64,000 nt of DNA from Aphrocallistes beatrix (GCA_963281255.1 OY725489.1:6944523-7008522); one strand, 5' to 3'; positions 34,577 to 44,926 are shown, counted from the stretch's first letter. Notes: generated by a model from the letters alone, not told the origin. Numbers and translations: made by a program.

Positions 34577-34705
34577 CTTTGAGACAATCTCGTTACCTTG
34601 CTTGACATCACCAGTTTCTATAATAAATTCTCTGAATCAAATATATCATTGCTTATTATTAGAAACATCAATAAAAATACGTATTGTGTAGTATATGTAA
34701 AATAA

Positions 34706-34972
34706 CTAACCATTATATCTTGGTCCAGGGTTCACTTCTACATCTCCGCAAATAATAAGGAATAGAGATAGAATTGTTAAGATGGAGATCAAAATGTTGC
34801 ATGTAACAAATCCAGGAATATCTATCATTTTGCAGCATCTTGATTTTGTAGATTTCCGTGAATTGAATATGCCAATGTGGTTGCGCCATGTACAAAGATC
34901 AACCCCCATTAGTAAATGCAAAACTGAAATGTTATAGGCGTGAAATTCGAATAAGTTATCAATATTATCCAA
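34706..34972 (-). CDS. 2A ribosome-skipping leader peptide
   Basis: 88 residues ending in ICGDVEVNPGPRYNG, a full match to the 2A consensus D-V/I-E-x-N-P-G-P. Ribosomes skip the Gly-Pro bond, here between residues 83 and 84. The preceding 25 residues (about GFVTCNILISILTILSLFLI) are hydrophobic and could be a signal sequence. A second Met at residue 49 (codon ending 34826) would make a leader of about 35 residues. A GT donor (GTTAGT) directly after the RYNG codons would splice it to the exon ahead of 34576. 2A peptides are known from RNA viruses and some non-LTR retrotransposons. Here the setting is a DNA-transposon-like unit. Confidence 0.8.
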   Translation of the reverse strand: MDNIDNLFEFHAYNISVLHLLMGVDLCTWRNHIGIFNSRKSTKSRCCKMIDIPGFVTCNILISILTILSLFLIICGDVEVNPGPRYNG

Positions 34973-35539
34973 TAACCAAAGAATAATCGTATTAACTATT
35001 AACTATATTTATTTGTATTTATCAGAATATTATGCTATAGTCACAGAAGCCAAAATAATGAATACGTCAAAACACTCGTCCAAAATTAACTACAAATGAC
35101 GACAATTAACAATCTATGACAATAGCATTTTGTACCTAACACTGTGTACTACAAATATGCAACTCAAATCGTACATGAATATGTATAGTGAAAATCGGGA
35201 ATTTTTGCAAAGTCATTGTGAAGTGGTTTTTGAAGAGAGGGACAAAAAATTGGAATAATACAAAACTACCTCGCTCATAATGCTGTGATACAAATTTGAA
35301 CCGGATATTCAGCCTAAGCGAAAAGTTATAACCAGTTATGTCGTGCTCAGTCAAATCGTATATGAATTTGTATAGTGAAAATCGGGAATTTTTGCAAAGT
35401 CACTGTGAAGTGGTTTTTGAAGAGAGGGACAAAAAATTGGAATAATACAAAACTACCTCGCTCATAATGCTGTGATACAAATTTGAACCGGATATTCAGC
35501 CTAAGCGAAAAGTTATAACCAGTTATGTCTGATACCTTA

Positions 35540-36875
35540 CCTTATCAACTAGCAACGGCTTCCTTCCAGGATATCAGGAATTTATACAAGTTGGAGCAAT
35601 TTTCAAATGCTAAAACAGCCCACAAATTAACTTCCTAAGCAGTCTGGCCATCAACATTTGAGAGACAAAGTGTACCTTTAGCTCTAGCAGTTTGGGATCA
35701 ATCAACACACAATGCTATCTTCGTATTCAACCAGAGAAACAAAATTTTCAATCAGACTCATCAATTTATTGCTCTTATATCCAGATTTTGGAAGATTTGC
35801 AACATTCATAGTCCTGGTAAAGATATTCGTCTACTCGATGCTGATTCTAAGGTATTTAAAAACCAAGATGACCGTTTTGAATTCCTTGCAAAATTTTGTT
35901 CTTGGCTATGAGGACTGGAAAATACTTAGCTGTACTGGAAAAGCTGGTAAACTTAGCTCACAGACCTTTGCAAGCTTAATTCACACTACTAAAGTTATTC
36001 CTAAAATTATCAATCACTTGACCAGCGATGAATGTGGATTTTCCTATGTGCTAACCGGATTCTTACAAAACGACTCACTCGAGAAGCATTTTGGTGTTTA
36101 CCGATTAATGTCTGGTTGCCAATACAACATTTCTTTTTGTCAAATTCTTGAGAGTGAGCGACGAATCAAGATTGGTTTCATTCTGAAGTTGTACCAAGCC
36201 CAAGATGGCAAGTATGAGTCTTCACTGAAGGAATTTGTTAGAAGCTTTTCAGTTCAGCCGAATACCCCAGTTCACCAATCAGACTTGAGCATTTATTCTC
36301 CTCTTCTACATGAAAATTTTGATTTCTCACCTACTATGGAAATTCGCCAAACATTGGCTTTTATTGGTGGATATGCTGTTCACAACATTTATAAGAATAT
36401 GCTCTATTCAAAAAAGTCTAAGCCCACTTCTTATTGTAAACATTGTGTATCTCTACTCACTGAAGTTGAATGTTTTTCCCTGTCGTGTGAAGAGTCTGAT
36501 CTTACTCTCATCCACTTAGCTGACCGGGGTGGTCTTAAATATCCATCCAGCGATGTAATAAGTGCAGTTACTATTCAATGGCAAATACTTGTTATTCTTG
36601 AGCAGAACCCAGCTTTGTTCAGTCATTTTATTTCTGAATCAGATAAAAGTATTCTAATTCAATTAGCGATGTCAAGAATTGAATTCGTTGGTTTTGAATT
36701 CTGGAGAGATAAATGCCCTGATTGTCAAAGACCTTTCGTAAGCTACCTGGCTCAAATCATCTCTGCTACAACTAACTGTTTACTGAAGAATAAGATAAGG
36801 AATTTGAACTCTAAACGAAAACTGGATAATCCTAAAGGATCGAAGAAAAAACTACGAAAGTTGCAGTCAAAGTGA
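35540..36875 (+). pseudogene. P-like transposase C-terminal region
   Basis: Starts with FQDIRNLYKLEQFSNAKTAH in another frame, then the ORF 35712-36875 carries NDSLEKHFGVYRLMSGCQYN, ISFCQILESERR, FIGGYAVHNIY and a Cys-rich end (CPDCQRPF). These match the transposase at 55.5-57.7 kb. Several frame changes occur before 35880. The Asp-bearing middle of the transposase is absent, so this copy cannot be active. Confidence 0.85.
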
Positions 36876-37106
36876 TTTCTAACAGTGTGTATTATTACTT
36901 GTAATATTAGTTAATTTGTGTAAGCAGGGATGCGTAGTGTGATAAAATGCTATAAATCTATTTGTTTTTCAATTTATCGAACGATTCAAAGCATGTTAAT
37001 AAATATTAGAGAGTACATTATAGATTTGATTTTTCGAAGCACTAGACTTGAAGTAATCCATGGTAAATTCAGTGAATAGTCTATAGTAACGTAGTCTGTG
37101 TCCATA

Positions 37107-37353
37107 CCGTATTGCGAATAAGCGCCCCTATTTATTTCGTTCACCCTTTAGACCGGGCGCTTATTTTTTCATTTACTATTTTGACCACGAACATAAAAGA
37201 GTATATAAAGAATATACAATAGAAGCTCTATAAGTGGGACAATATTAATATTAATCAATATTAAGCATAATATAAACAAAATTAGAACTAAATTGCTGGA
37301 TGCTTATTTTTTCATTCATTATCTTGACCAGGTACTTATTCGGAGCAATACGG
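37107..37353. mobile_element. TA-flanked MITE next to the P-like element
   Basis: The left end CCGTATTGCGAATAAGCGCC and the inverse of the right end (CCGTATTGCTCCGAATAAG) agree, with TA outside. Its first two bases lie inside the TCCATACC duplication of the P-like element, so the P-like element inserted at the MITE edge. Confidence 0.8.
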
Positions 37354-37607
37354 TATACGTATATATTCGAATATTAATACAAATGTACTTCAGTTATAAG
37401 TTCCTCTAATTCCCCTAATACAAAAAAATAATTCAGCAATAGCATCCCTAATGAAGGTAACTTAGTGGCTTATATTCTACTACACCGTAGATGGTTCGCC
37501 TGGGCTACTCAAGGTACTAACGAATAGTACGCCTCTTAATTTACTTAAGATGCATGCGGTATGTTCTGTATTACTTTTATGCATGTTTTTCTCATGAGTT
37601 TTAATTA

Positions 37608-38300
37608 CGAATTGATTGAAGAAACTGCCAGGCGCAGAAAGCTGATTTTTAGCATGTGGGAGTCTTTTGGCTATGGCTCCAGTAAGTTCTGAGCTCAGAG
37701 CAAAATTTCGACTCATCATGGAATTATGACGTCATTGTCACATTTTTAAAAGTTAAGCAATATAGTTATTCGAGCATAACTCAGCCATTATACGAGATAG
37801 AAGGTTGAAATTTTAATAGAATCGGTATACTAACATATCTCACATAAGATGCACCTAGTATCATCAAAAAATGATGGCTCATCACTTTTTTTATGACGTC
37901 ATTACTCATCAAAATTTAAAAAATTGATAAATTTGGTGTGATATCTATTATAACAGTAGGACAGACGTATTTAGAGATGTTATTTCCTTTATATTACTCA
38001 ATGTGACCCCAGGCGCCCAAAGGGCGCCTCCGGCGGACACTTTGTGTCCGCCAGCCGCGCAGCACAAGCAGGGGTTTATCTAGGTGCTCGGCCAGCACTT
38101 ATAGGTGCCAGTCTGGTATCGTCGGAGGAGTCAAGATGCTTGCAGTGTGATTCGATTTTGGCGTTGGGTTGCCATCACCCCTGGAATTACAAGATAAACC
38201 CCTGTTTAGGTGCCATGTAACTTTTATCACCTCCAAAAAAGTGCCGGACTGGAAAATCTTAGATAAAACCATGAGCGCAAGCAAGCGAAGCGCGCTTGTA
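37608..38300 (+). repeat. Repeat family A copy split by a MITE
   Basis: Starts ACGAATTGATTGAAGAAACT and ends in the hairpin tail. Between GCGCAGCACAAG and GCGCAAGCAAGC a 205-bp MITE is inserted. It truncates the right arm of the Ginger-like element. Confidence 0.85.
38069..38273. mobile_element. hAT-type MITE
   Basis: Ends CAGGGGTTTATCTAGG and CTTAGATAAAACCATG. AGCACAAG and AGCGCAAG flank it (one mismatch). A second copy lies inverted at 46011-46190. Confidence 0.8.
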
Positions 38301-38359
38301 TAGATATAATATCCATGGTTTGGGTGGAAATAGCATGAAACAGACCTCTATAATTAATA

Positions 38360-38597
38360 TAAAAAGGTCGTGATTTTTTGAACTCAAACACATATTATTA
38401 TGGCAGAAGTGCACCACCCGTCTTTCAGACTAACCAGATCTCAGAGAGGTGCAGAGAAGCTAATCTAAGGAGGCTACATTTATGGGAAATAGAGAAGAAT
38501 TGGGTAAACAACATATTGGTTGTGTGAACGGTGAGGATTGTGCAGAGCAATAATACACACCAAAGGATTAGAAATAATCAAACAAACATAATACACC
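38360..38597 (+). other. Right inner part of the outer element, possible coding remnant
   Basis: ATG at 38401 opens MAEVHHPSFRLTRSQRGAEK before a stop. It may be a remnant of an N-terminal exon. I cannot assign it. Confidence 0.25.
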
Positions 38598-38744
38598 TTG
38601 ATGTTTTCATTTCACAGGGGTTGGTGCACCCATCTAATGAAACCAATTTAAAGGAAATCTTATAATTGAAACTAATTAATCAAAATATTTATGAGTCTTC
38701 ACGTTGCGAGTTGTCGTGTTGCGAATTGTCGGACTCCCGTTAAG

Positions 38745-39440
38745 ACTTCACAAATTGATTTGTATTATAACAATTTGGGTGGAACATTACATTCACTTAA
38801 AACAGTCCCGTCGTTGACGTTTCCATTACAATTAACCCCTATTAAACGGCCACTGAGAGAGAGAGAAGGGATTTATGATCGTTAAGTCATAAATTCTTTC
38901 TCTCTCTTCATTGATCATTGCTATTTGTATTTTCATAACTTAAATGTTACTAACACTAAGATGAGTTTTTATGATGAACAACATTAAGATTCTTCACTGG
39001 TCAGTGCAGCATGAAATTACTTGGGTTTTATTGAAACTGAAATGCTGTAGACTAACCTTTGTATACTTATTTGGCAAGAAAGTTCTCATGTAGCTAGCAG
39101 AACCAGGAGCGGTCCCAGGGGGGGGGTATCCGGGCTATTTGCCCCGAGTTTGATTCTGCGGCCCCGGATTTCATTCGGCCACCTAAGCCAAATCATAGTG
39201 AGGGCACCGATTATATTTCTTTGGCCCTGTCTCGCCCCGTGCTTGGAAAATTCCTGTGACCGCCCCAGAACAGAACAAAATAAATTTTTCATTTGAAACA
39301 TGTTCGATACTATTCAGATGAAAATACAATTTTAATTCAAAAATAAAAAAAAGTTTCAATAAGTGGCAATATAAACAAGCAAATAATCAAACAAAACAAC
39401 ATTTATGGAGAAAATATCTGAAGTCCGTAGTTACAGTTTA
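38745..39440. other. No gene seen
   Basis: AT-rich with a G-tract region at 39105-39275 (GGAGCGGTCCCAGGGG and CCTGTGACCGCCCC) that looks like a degenerate inverted-repeat element, without a clear target duplication. Confidence 0.4.
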
Positions 39441-40306
39441 GAGACACAATAGCAAGGTTCAGGTTGAAAACAAAGCTGATCCACGAGGAAAATCAAACAT
39501 TCCTACTTGGTATCCATGTTTCCCCAGCGTATTAATGAGAATTTCTTCATTTGAGAATGTTTTGATCTTGTGAGCACCGCTATCGCTGATAACTATGCTC
39601 TTACTGATGTCGAGATCAAAGAATACAGGGCAACGTGTCTGCAATCCATCACCACGTGTGATTAAAAAGCGTATTTTGTGTTCATTAAGACGAAACAAGT
39701 GTACAGGACGAATCTATGTAACTAAGTACGTAGATCTCTGCTTTCGTCAATTTCATGTCAAAAGGTCAGGGTAGAGAAGGATGTGTTAACTCTTTAATCC
39801 TCTGCAAAGAGTTTTCAATCATGTGATTTATGTCGTTGTTACTGTCAGTTATGTACACATCTCCATTAAAATAGATAGAGAGTTGGCAGGGTCCATCAAA
39901 TTTTCTGACCTTAGACCCTAGACCACCGAAACTAACGACAGGGCGGATGTTAGGCTCAATCTTCAAAAGGAACACCTCGTTAACTCCAAATCTGTCATAG
40001 ATATGTTGTTTCGATGTATGGTGATACCTCATAATGATTTCACGTGCTTGTGAGTGTAGCTGTTTAGGTAATTACCCGATTCTGAGAATAACGATATTTT
40101 CGCAAAATCAGGAAATAAACGCCCCACAGCGACATATGTATAGCTAGTGATGAGTCAATAGCAATACTGCGAGGGCAACAGAGGCAATCAGGAGCTTCGC
40201 CCTTCTTCCCACATGCAACCACGTGGCAGAAGCATCGGTTGGTATGGACATCTGTTGATTCAACTGGATATGAAACGAGGGGAAAGTAGTGAAATATCAT
40301 AATCAT
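39440..40306 (-). pseudogene. NHL-repeat gene, broken paralogue
   Basis: Three pieces in different frames align in order to the intact gene at 44927-45832: 40306-40064 (HVVACGKKGEAPDCLCC), 40032-39766 (CQLSIYFNGDVYITDSN, IKELTHPSLP) and 39698-39459 (VISDSGAHKIKTFSNEE, GMFDFPRG). Two frameshifts and internal loss make it a pseudogene. Confidence 0.85.
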
Positions 40307-40539
40307 TATATGCCAACTAGAAATGTAACTAATAGTGAGCTAATATTTACCATTGAAATATAATTATTTTATGTTTTTATCCATTGTTAATAGGAAAAAA
40401 GCATAGGCCGTAGAAAGCTAATGAATTAGTAAGACGGAGATAATCTTATACGTCTAGAATGGTATATTACTAGTATTCTCTGAAGCGAAATTATGGGATT
40501 ATGACAGAACGGGAATTGTTAAATAATACAATTTTTGTT

Positions 40540-41570
40540 ATAGAGGCCATGACCTCTCTATAACAGTCTCTACCTTTCTATAAGATCACCACCTGTCTAT
40601 AATGGTCAAACCCCTTTATAAAGTTTACTACTCATCTACTTGTATAACGACTATTACCTGCCTATGATGGTCACTACCTCTCTATATTGGCAATTACCTG
40701 TACAGGGTGACTATTAAGTTCTGTTACAAGCTTCATTAGGTATAAAATTTCTTATACTCAAACGATCTTAGTTATTATGGTCCTGAGATTGCAATTCGAA
40801 TATCCTCAATGATTTTAAAAGATTTTTCGATTATATGACTTAGAAATGTGTTTTGTATGGTGAGTTTTGAGAAAAAAAAATGTGTCCCGGTCCGCAGCGA
40901 AAATCGTGAATCAGGGTCCATTGCTTTACAAGTTATCTTCCCAGAGTCTTCAAATTCTAGGAAAATTAGCACACACATTTTCCTCGAACACTTTAAATTT
41001 GTAGAGATATAAGATGTTTAGATCAGTCAATATTGAAGACCAATTGGATGAGATTTTTTTGAGATGTGAAAAAAATTGCCATTTTGGGGAATTTTGCAAA
41101 ATGTACCTAATTTGAACTGCGACTGAATAACTTTTTCTCATTTCTGATAACGAATTCAGTGGATTTATGAAATATTTCTATGGCGAATGAAAGGTACCTG
41201 GTGCTAAATCGTCATGGGACATCGATTATGAAGACATTTTTTACAGAAGCAGTGGGCCATGATTCACGATTTTCGCTTTGGACCAGGACACATTTTTTTT
41301 CTCAAAACTCACCATACAAAACACATTCTAAGTCATAGAATCGAAAAATCTTTTAAAATCATTGAAAATATTCGAATTACAATCTCTAAGGACCATAATA
41401 ACTAAGATCGTTTGAGTATAAGAAATTTTATACCAAATGAAGCTTGTAGCAGAACATATGGGTCACCCTGTATAATGACTACGATATTCTATAACGTCGA
41501 TAAACTCGGTTACTACCTGTCTATGATGCACTTTGATTACAATGACTACTATTTCATCAACACAGGTAAT
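40540..41570. repeat. CTGTCTATAA-type repeats interrupted by a foldback MITE
   Basis: 40540-40700 and 41471-41570 hold degenerate units such as CCTCTCTATAACAGTCTCTA and CACCTGTCTATAATGGTC. These words are shared with the MITEs at 53116 and 61778. Confidence 0.6.
40703..41470. mobile_element. Foldback MITE, arms over 200 bp
   Basis: Ends CAGGGTGACTATTAAGTTCT and AGAACATATGGGTCACCCTG, flanked by TA. The arms pair through AAAATTTCTTATACTCAAAC and the GGTCCGCAGCGAAAATCGTG / CACGATTTTCGCTTTGGACC blocks. Encodes no transposase. Confidence 0.88.
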
Positions 41571-41639
41571 TAGAGAGCGTATCCTATGTCATGGCCGGAT
41601 GAATTATCCTTACTATTAAAACTCGATGATTGTATATAT

Positions 41640-42150
41640 ATCTATATATATATCTGTAACGAATTGATTGAAGAAACTGCCGGGCGCAGAAGGCTGATTT
41701 TTGGCATGTGGGAGTCTTTTGGCTGTGGCTCCAGTAAGTTCTGAGTTCAGAGCAAAATGTCGACTCATCATGGAATTATGACGTCATTGTCACATTTTTA
41801 AAAGTTAAGCAACACAGTTATTCGGGCATAACTCAGCCATTATAGGAGATAGAAGGCTGAAATTTTAATAGAATCTGTATACTAACATACCTCACATATG
41901 ATGCGACTTTCATCAAAAAATGATGACTCATCACTTTTTTATGACGTTATCATTACTCATCAAAATTTTAAAAATTGATAAATTTGGTGATTTTTCGTGC
42001 GATATAGATTATAACAGTAGGACAAACGTATTTAGAGATGTTATCTCCCTTATAATTAACCAATGTGACTCCAGGCGACCGAAGGGAGCCTCCGGCGGAC
42101 ACAAAGTGTCCGCCAGCCGCGCAGCGCAAGCAAGCGAAGCGCGCTTGTTT
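41640..42150 (+). repeat. Repeat family A, best-preserved copy
   Basis: TA tract, then CTGTAACGAATTGATTGAAG, the body, and the tail with three successive stem-loops (around GCGACCGAAGGGAGC, GGCGGACACAAAGTGTCCGCC-like arms and CAAGCG/CGCTTG). It abuts an NHL pseudogene fragment, so it probably inserted into it. Confidence 0.85.
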
Positions 42151-42154
42151 CTTT

Positions 42155-42335
42155 AATTGGGTGTAGAGAACAATCTAGGATTTGAATTCGGTCATTTTTC
42201 CCCTCAGCTATGTACATATCCCCGTTAGTAGAGATGGTGAGTTGATGATAACATCAAATTCCGATTCCAGATACTCTGATCCCGAATCTACCCACCAAAC
42301 GAACCTCCATCTACAAATTGAAAATATTGTGTACG
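42155..42335 (-). pseudogene. NHL-repeat gene fragment
   Basis: The minus strand gives LTISTNGDMYIAEGKNDRIQ and ILDCSLHPI, matching LSISTNGDVYIADSYNDRIQ of the 44927 gene, and upstream NNVCLTDRNVHNIF in another frame. Only about one and a half blades remain. Confidence 0.8.
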
Positions 42336-42374
42336 TTTCTGTCCGTTAAACACACATTGTTTAGATTGGAAATA

Positions 42375-42864
42375 CACTCGAACCTCTCTTATCCGGGCAG
42401 TGCCGGACCGGAGGGCGCCCGGATATCGGATGTCCGGATAAGAGAGGTGCCCGTAACTCAGAAATCAACTTGAATAGCAGTTCATAGTGTTAAAACTGTC
42501 AATTTGTATAATGGGTGAGTTTAAACAATATCTAGTGCCCGGAACTTAGAGGTTATCAAAATTTGAGTTCCGGATAAGAGAGGTGATTGTAAAATAGATA
42601 TTCTATAAAGGAAAAGAAACTATTCCATTGCGGTTGATTAATACATTTTAAGCAGTATTTACCACTGAATATATTAGATGCCGCAATTATCCCAAATTCA
42701 TTATCAAAGTTCATTAAATAATATTACATGATAATGATTGCTGGAATTGTGGTTAATAATTGACTTTAAAATAGGACAATTGCATATTGACTAAATGTCG
42801 AAAGGGCTGCCCGGTTGAGAGAGGTGCCCGGATATCGGAGGTCCGGATTAGAGAGGTTCGAGTG
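42375..42864. mobile_element. TA-flanked MITE
   Basis: Inverted ends CACTCGAACCTCTCTTATCC and GGATTAGAGAGGTTCGAGTG with TA outside. GGATATCGGATGTCCGGATA near the left recurs near the right as GGATATCGGAGGTCCGGATT. A similar start (CAAACCTCTCTATAGTGAAC) occurs just after it, as a solo end. Confidence 0.85.
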
Positions 42865-42899
42865 TATAGTCAAACCTCTCTATAGTGAACACTCTCAGT

Positions 42900-43870
42900 C
42901 CGGATTTTCTGATCATTATAACGAGTTGTTTATTAAGAGTTTCCATTGAAATAGTATAACAGTGAAATTTTAATATACCTTGTTAAATGCATAATCACAA
43001 CTTTAATCCAATACAAGCCCGCTTCACGCACTAGTGTAACACGGATAGCGTTTTCCAGAGTCACTCTATAGGCGGCTGGGAATGTAATCCAATTAACAAT
43101 CTCCAATGAGTGCTAAATAATAATACTTTCACTAACCCATTTCAAATATGACTACTTTATGAATTTATTGTCAACAAAAATAATCAATATAAAATCAAAA
43201 ATATGCATCTTAAATCTCGATGGTAACCATCGGAAACTATTTTCCTACTTCAAACTACAGTAGATATTAGGTAGAGACAGTTTAGCCGAAGAATAACCAA
43301 GGTGATGCGAACTTAAAAACAAATTAATAAATAAAACAAACAAACAAACTCATTATTGAATAGAAGCAAACTTGATTACTTCACTTCTGGTTCAGGGGTA
43401 CATTCCTTCTAGGATTTCTTTCTGACTCTGTACGTACGGTAGTCCCAGCTGCAATGGCTCGTTTCTGCACGTGCTTTTCGTGAAGTGGAACTGTTTATAC
43501 ATCACATCCCCTCTTATCTCACAGTTTCTATGCCGTCTAATAGCTATTATCTGAACTCGGTCATTTGAGTCCTCATCTGCGCCGCCTTCTTAGCATTGTG
43601 GACAGAGACGTTCTCTCCTGAGTTCACCTTCTTCATCCTATGGCAGAATAGGATTATGGACCATGGATAACACATTTCAAATCTAATATAATCTTCTCTG
43701 GCAGGCTCGCCGGTTGCTGGGGTTCTTGCTAGACTTGCTAAACTGAATCTTGCTAGACTGAATGGAATATAATAAAAGATGGAAAGAAATACAAAGATAT
43801 CATTGGAGCAGGATTGTCACGAATTGGAGAAGAGGTTTACCAAGTATACGTATATACTATATCTTATATA
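42900..43870. other. No gene seen
   Basis: AT-rich sequence, with a short AAACAAACAAAC tract near 43335. Short ORFs match nothing I know. Confidence 0.5.
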
Positions 43871-43879
43871 TTAAAATTT

Positions 43880-44540
43880 TTTTGTTTGTTTGTTTGTTCG
43901 AATTGATTGAAGAATTGGCAAATCGTAGAGATACGAAAATTGGCATGTAGGTTTCAAATGATGAATCTACGATTAAGTTCTAAGATCTAAGCGAAATTTT
44001 CACACCTCTGCAAAAAAAATGGAAAACAATTTTTCACACCTTTTCTATACAAAATAAATGACTACACTATCACCTTCTATAGAAATTGGATGGTTCAAGT
44101 ACGACACTAGAATAGATCGTCATTATTATTAATAATTCAAAGCCACAACTTATGTTTGATATCTTAAATATATTATAGTGTATGGCTATAAAAAAGATTA
44201 TCTGCATATTTTCACACCTTTATATACATATTTTCACACCATTTGATTAATTTTGAAAATAATGCTAGAGACTAGCTTCCAACGGGTGACATGGGGTTTT
44301 CAGGGGTGTAGATTTCGAATATCATATTTTCAGATCTATATGATAATTATTTGTTTACTTTTGTTTACAATAGATACATAAAGTAAACAAATCTCAAAAA
44401 TATGCTACAAACTTGATTTCAACGGTTAAAAAAATTTCAAAAATAGTTTAGATTGAGTAACTCCAGGCGCCCGCAGGGTGACTCTGCGGACACGCAGTGT
44501 CTGCAAGCCGCGCAGCGCAAGAAAGCGAAGCGTGCTTGTA
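43880..44540 (+). repeat. Repeat family B, full copy
   Basis: Starts GTTCGAATTGATTGAAGAAT (shared with family A), then repeated TTTTCACACC words, the ACTAGCTTCCAACGG block near 44272, and the common GC-rich tail ending CGTGCTTGT. Confidence 0.8.
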
Positions 44541-44926
44541 TAAATAAATTCTTGAATGTCAGTCTTTTAATGAGGAGATTTAACAGTACACGGCCCCTGA
44601 AAGAACACTGGTGGAGTTGCAAGAGTTTTATCATTTTTTTCAAGGTAATACCCAGGATTTTGTGATTGACGAGCACAACATTCAGTTAGATGTCTGGGGC
44701 GGTGCAAGCATATGCAACTTGACAATATTTATTATGCAAAACAAATATTTTCAAATTCCAGCTGAATTTTCCATTTATGACCAAGTATTCATTATTGTAA
44801 AGCTAGTATTGTATCTTATAATGAATTATCACAGCGCATACCCCAAAGCTGTCTTGACTAAATTCTGGAAATCAAAAGGTTTTTAGGTACTAAATAAAAG
44901 AAGCAAATAATCACTGAAAACAAACT

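Larger units (their letters stand above)
31672..35527 (-). mobile_element. Nested 2A/OTU element with doubled inverted end repeats
   Basis: Each end has two direct copies of a unit of about 180 bp (left: starting 31680 and 31866; right: inverted, ending about 35345 and 35527). The outermost sequence is GACATAACTNGTTATAACTT on both sides. The interior codes on the minus strand for a 2A-peptide leader, a transposase-like protein and an OTU domain. No target duplication was recognised. The unit sits where the middle of a P-like transposase is missing. I do not recognise the superfamily. Confidence 0.75.
30949..37100 (+). mobile_element. 6.15-kb P-like element with exact 8-bp target duplication
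   Basis: The left end CACAGACTACGTTACTATAG and its inverse at the right (CTATAGTAACGTAGTCTGTG) begin inverted repeats of about 65 bp. TCCATACC flanks both sides (30941-30948 and 37101-37108), the size made by P elements. The + strand encodes a THAP domain at the left and the transposase C-terminal part at the right. The middle, which should carry the first catalytic Asp, is replaced by a reverse-oriented element (31672-35527). Confidence 0.93.
26123..38342 (+). mobile_element. Ginger-like DNA transposon (composite, with insertions)
   Basis: The termini are TGTTTAATGCTATTTTCACC on the left and GGAAATAGCATGAAACA on the right, flanked by the direct 4-bp repeat GACC (26119-26122 and 38343-38346). 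The left arm is split by a MITE (26187-26737), and the right arm is cut short by repeat A ending near 38300. Inside is an intron-containing integrase gene with GPY/F-like and OTU parts (26883-30742), followed by a 6.15 kb P-like element. TGTTN ends, 4-bp duplications, a gypsy-like integrase and OTU proteases are known Ginger traits. Confidence 0.8.
25813..38738. mobile_element. Outer inverted-repeat element enclosing a four-level nest
   Basis: The left GGGAGTCCGACAAT end and the right ATTGTCGGACTCCC end are inverted. Inverted homology continues inward through CGACAACTCGCAAC-type repeats, the TTAATTAATTTCAATTATAA stretch and AAAATATCAAGGTGTATTAT (left 25925-26117, right 38598-38738). If the Ginger-like insert (26123-38342) were absent, the outer unit would be under 0.8 kb, a MITE. 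The left arm also holds an extra palindrome. Confidence 0.65.

Noticed and set aside
39105-39275. G- and C-tract region as hAT-type MITE
   Set aside because: Ends look inverted only weakly and no 8-bp duplication was found.
43380-43760. GC-richer stretch that looked gene-like
   Set aside because: No open frame or motif on either strand that I can recognise.
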